Below are positions 63,032-64,000 of a stretch of DNA of 64,000 bases, in pieces. The position numbers and the translations under genes are program-made. Within the stretch, counting starts at the first letter, position 1. Every line of letters starts with the position of its first letter. The notes beneath the pieces are model-generated. The model worked only from the letters and a program-made list of their open reading frames with translations. It was not told where the DNA came from and made no database searches. Source of the stretch: an uncultured Saprospiraceae bacterium (GTDB lineage: Bacteria; Bacteroidota; Bacteroidia; Chitinophagales; Saprospiraceae); contig CAJQRD010000044.1 of assembly GCA_905480605.1 (NCBI GenBank), positions 1 to 64,000 on the forward strand, read 5' to 3'.

Positions 63032-64000
63032 TCACCTTAAATAATACTCCGATACATCCAAACTAAAGTATCTCCGATTCACATTCTGCAAATCATACGT
63101 CTTAAACTCACCATAGAACACCTTTTCAGATGAGTCTAAAGAGTATTTGGCTACTTCTTTTGAAATTAGGGCTGTTGATGATTTTCCCTTGAGTTCTGAG
63201 ATTATCAATGACTCATAAGCAGATGCCCAAGGCATAATTATCATCTTTTGATCAGCATCCTTAAAGTCAAGAATAGCTCTATCGTTTGACTCTACAAATG
63301 AATTATACCACGAAATTCGTTCACTATAAAAACCTGCAGTTATCACCCAGTTAATCATTACCAGAGTAGCTGCTCCTCCGAATAGACATCTCTTAAAAAC
63401 CTTACTTCGGGCTTTTATAAAATCTTTTAAAATAAACGCCGCTCCAAAAAATAAAATCAAATAGTTCACCTCATCATAAAAAAGATATGATGTCTCTCCA
63501 GAGTTTGAAATATTTAAAATTACCAAATAGGCTAAAACAAATACACTCCATAGGCCTGCTTTTAAAAATGAGCCCTTATACAAAAGCAAACAAAGAGCAC
63601 CTATAACCATAGCTGGAAATAAAAAATAATTTTCTAGTATGAATGCTTTTAATACTCCAGCCATATTCAAATCATATGTCGACAAATTGTGTTGAAATTT
63701 AATAGCCTTAATATTATCATACCAATTCTTGATGTAAACAGATTTTAAAATATACATAACTAAAAAGGACAAACCAAAAAGAACGGGAGTCTTTAATCCG
63801 AAATGACCTTCCTTCTTTAAAAAGGCATCTACAGCATAAAAAGACATGACAAAACCAAAGGGTAAAAACATCAAAGGGTGAAGCCAAATTAAAACAAAAC
63901 ACATTACACCTGTCCAAACTAGTTTTCTTTGTTTAAACAATGCCAGTATCAAAACCAATAAGCTAATCGCCAAGTTTTGTTCTGAGTTGCACCAAAAAAA
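63032..64000 (-). CDS. Multi-spanning membrane protein (partial)
   Basis: The frame is open to the right edge, so the N-terminal part is missing; at least 323 residues are seen. About eight hydrophobic helices are followed by a soluble C-terminal tail (from about residue 235). The layout, with a short WCNSEQN piece before the first helix at the edge and no transporter motif, recalls GT-C-type glycosyltransferases or their DUF relatives. Function unknown. It is divergent in spacing from odhB (about 200 bases away) and ends well before it. Confidence 0.55.
   Translation of the reverse strand, partial: FFWCNSEQNLAISLLVLILALFKQRKLVWTGVMCFVLIWLHPLMFLPFGFVMSFYAVDAFLKKEGHFGLKTPVLFGLSFLVMYILKSVYIKNWYDNIKAIKFQHNLSTYDLNMAGVLKAFILENYFLFPAMVIGALCLLLYKGSFLKAGLWSVFVLAYLVILNISNSGETSYLFYDEVNYLILFFGAAFILKDFIKARSKVFKRCLFGGAATLVMINWVITAGFYSERISWYNSFVESNDRAILDFKDADQKMIIMPWASAYESLIISELKGKSSTALISKEVAKYSLDSSEKVFYGEFKTYDLQNVNRRYFSLDVSEYYLR

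Overview
The window reads as chromosomal DNA of a Bacteroidota member, probably in or near the Saprospiria; the class is an inference from gene content. Supporting signs are an AT-rich genome, type IX secretion (T9SS) components PorQ and PorZ, several exported proteins ending in T9SS sorting domains, an Ig-like lipoprotein next to lptB, family-typical proteins (DUF4175, DUF2723, HxlR), and promoters of the TTG-N18/19-TAnnTTTG type (clear before dnaN and odhB). Most of it is housekeeping. I see no prophage, insertion sequence, CRISPR array or defence island.

Layout. 0-5 kb: the C-terminal end of an S74-chaperone protein, tRNA-Val(TAC) with its terminator, and a leftward wzx-wzz-wzy polysaccharide export/polymerisation trio without glycosyltransferases. 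5-14 kb, rightward: CIA30-like protein, secreted M24 peptidase, XerD, Ig-like lipoprotein, lptB, two tiny lipoproteins, M20 amidohydrolase and S37-like peptidase. 14-19 kb, leftward: porZ, nadD, dnaN. 19-25.5 kb, rightward: an M16 peptidase homologue lacking its zinc motif, then mreB-mreC-mreD-mrdA-folA. 25.7-28.4 kb: methyltransferase, and pirin/YjdI divergent from an HxlR regulator. 28.7-31.5 kb, leftward: active M16 peptidase, aat-clpS, peroxiredoxin. 31.6-37.1 kb: EamA transporter, O-methyltransferase, ABC-F protein, DUF1330 protein, dinB. 37.5-44.5 kb, leftward: M28 peptidase, rpiB, DUF2723 membrane protein, porQ, MORN-repeat lipoprotein. 44.6-49.8 kb, rightward: PDZ protein, pabB-pabC, NhaC antiporter, trans-sulfuration enzyme. 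50-52.3 kb, leftward: cupin, a minimal T9SS cargo, FkbM methyltransferase. 53-60 kb, rightward: DUF4175, HATPase anti-sigma-type kinase, ybeY, M14 carboxypeptidase and metallo-beta-lactamase-fold enzyme, then a decayed T9SS-cargo gene. 61-64 kb, leftward: conserved membrane protein, odhB and a membrane protein cut by the window edge.

Themes. Cell envelope functions dominate: LPS transport, polysaccharide assembly, T9SS, and the elongasome with its PBP2. N-end-rule degradation (clpS/aat) and folate synthesis (pabB, pabC, folA) are also represented. The most unusual signals are: two functionally linked gene pairs (wzz/wzy, clpS/aat) that sit in the same frame with only one stop codon between them; a family of CTCTG-N-CAGAG palindromes at four intergenic places; a redox-type HxlR switch whose inverted repeat overlaps both divergent promoters; an ABC-F protein that keeps only one intact composite ATP site; and a heavily decayed T9SS cargo gene. 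I did not find a convincing new multi-gene system.
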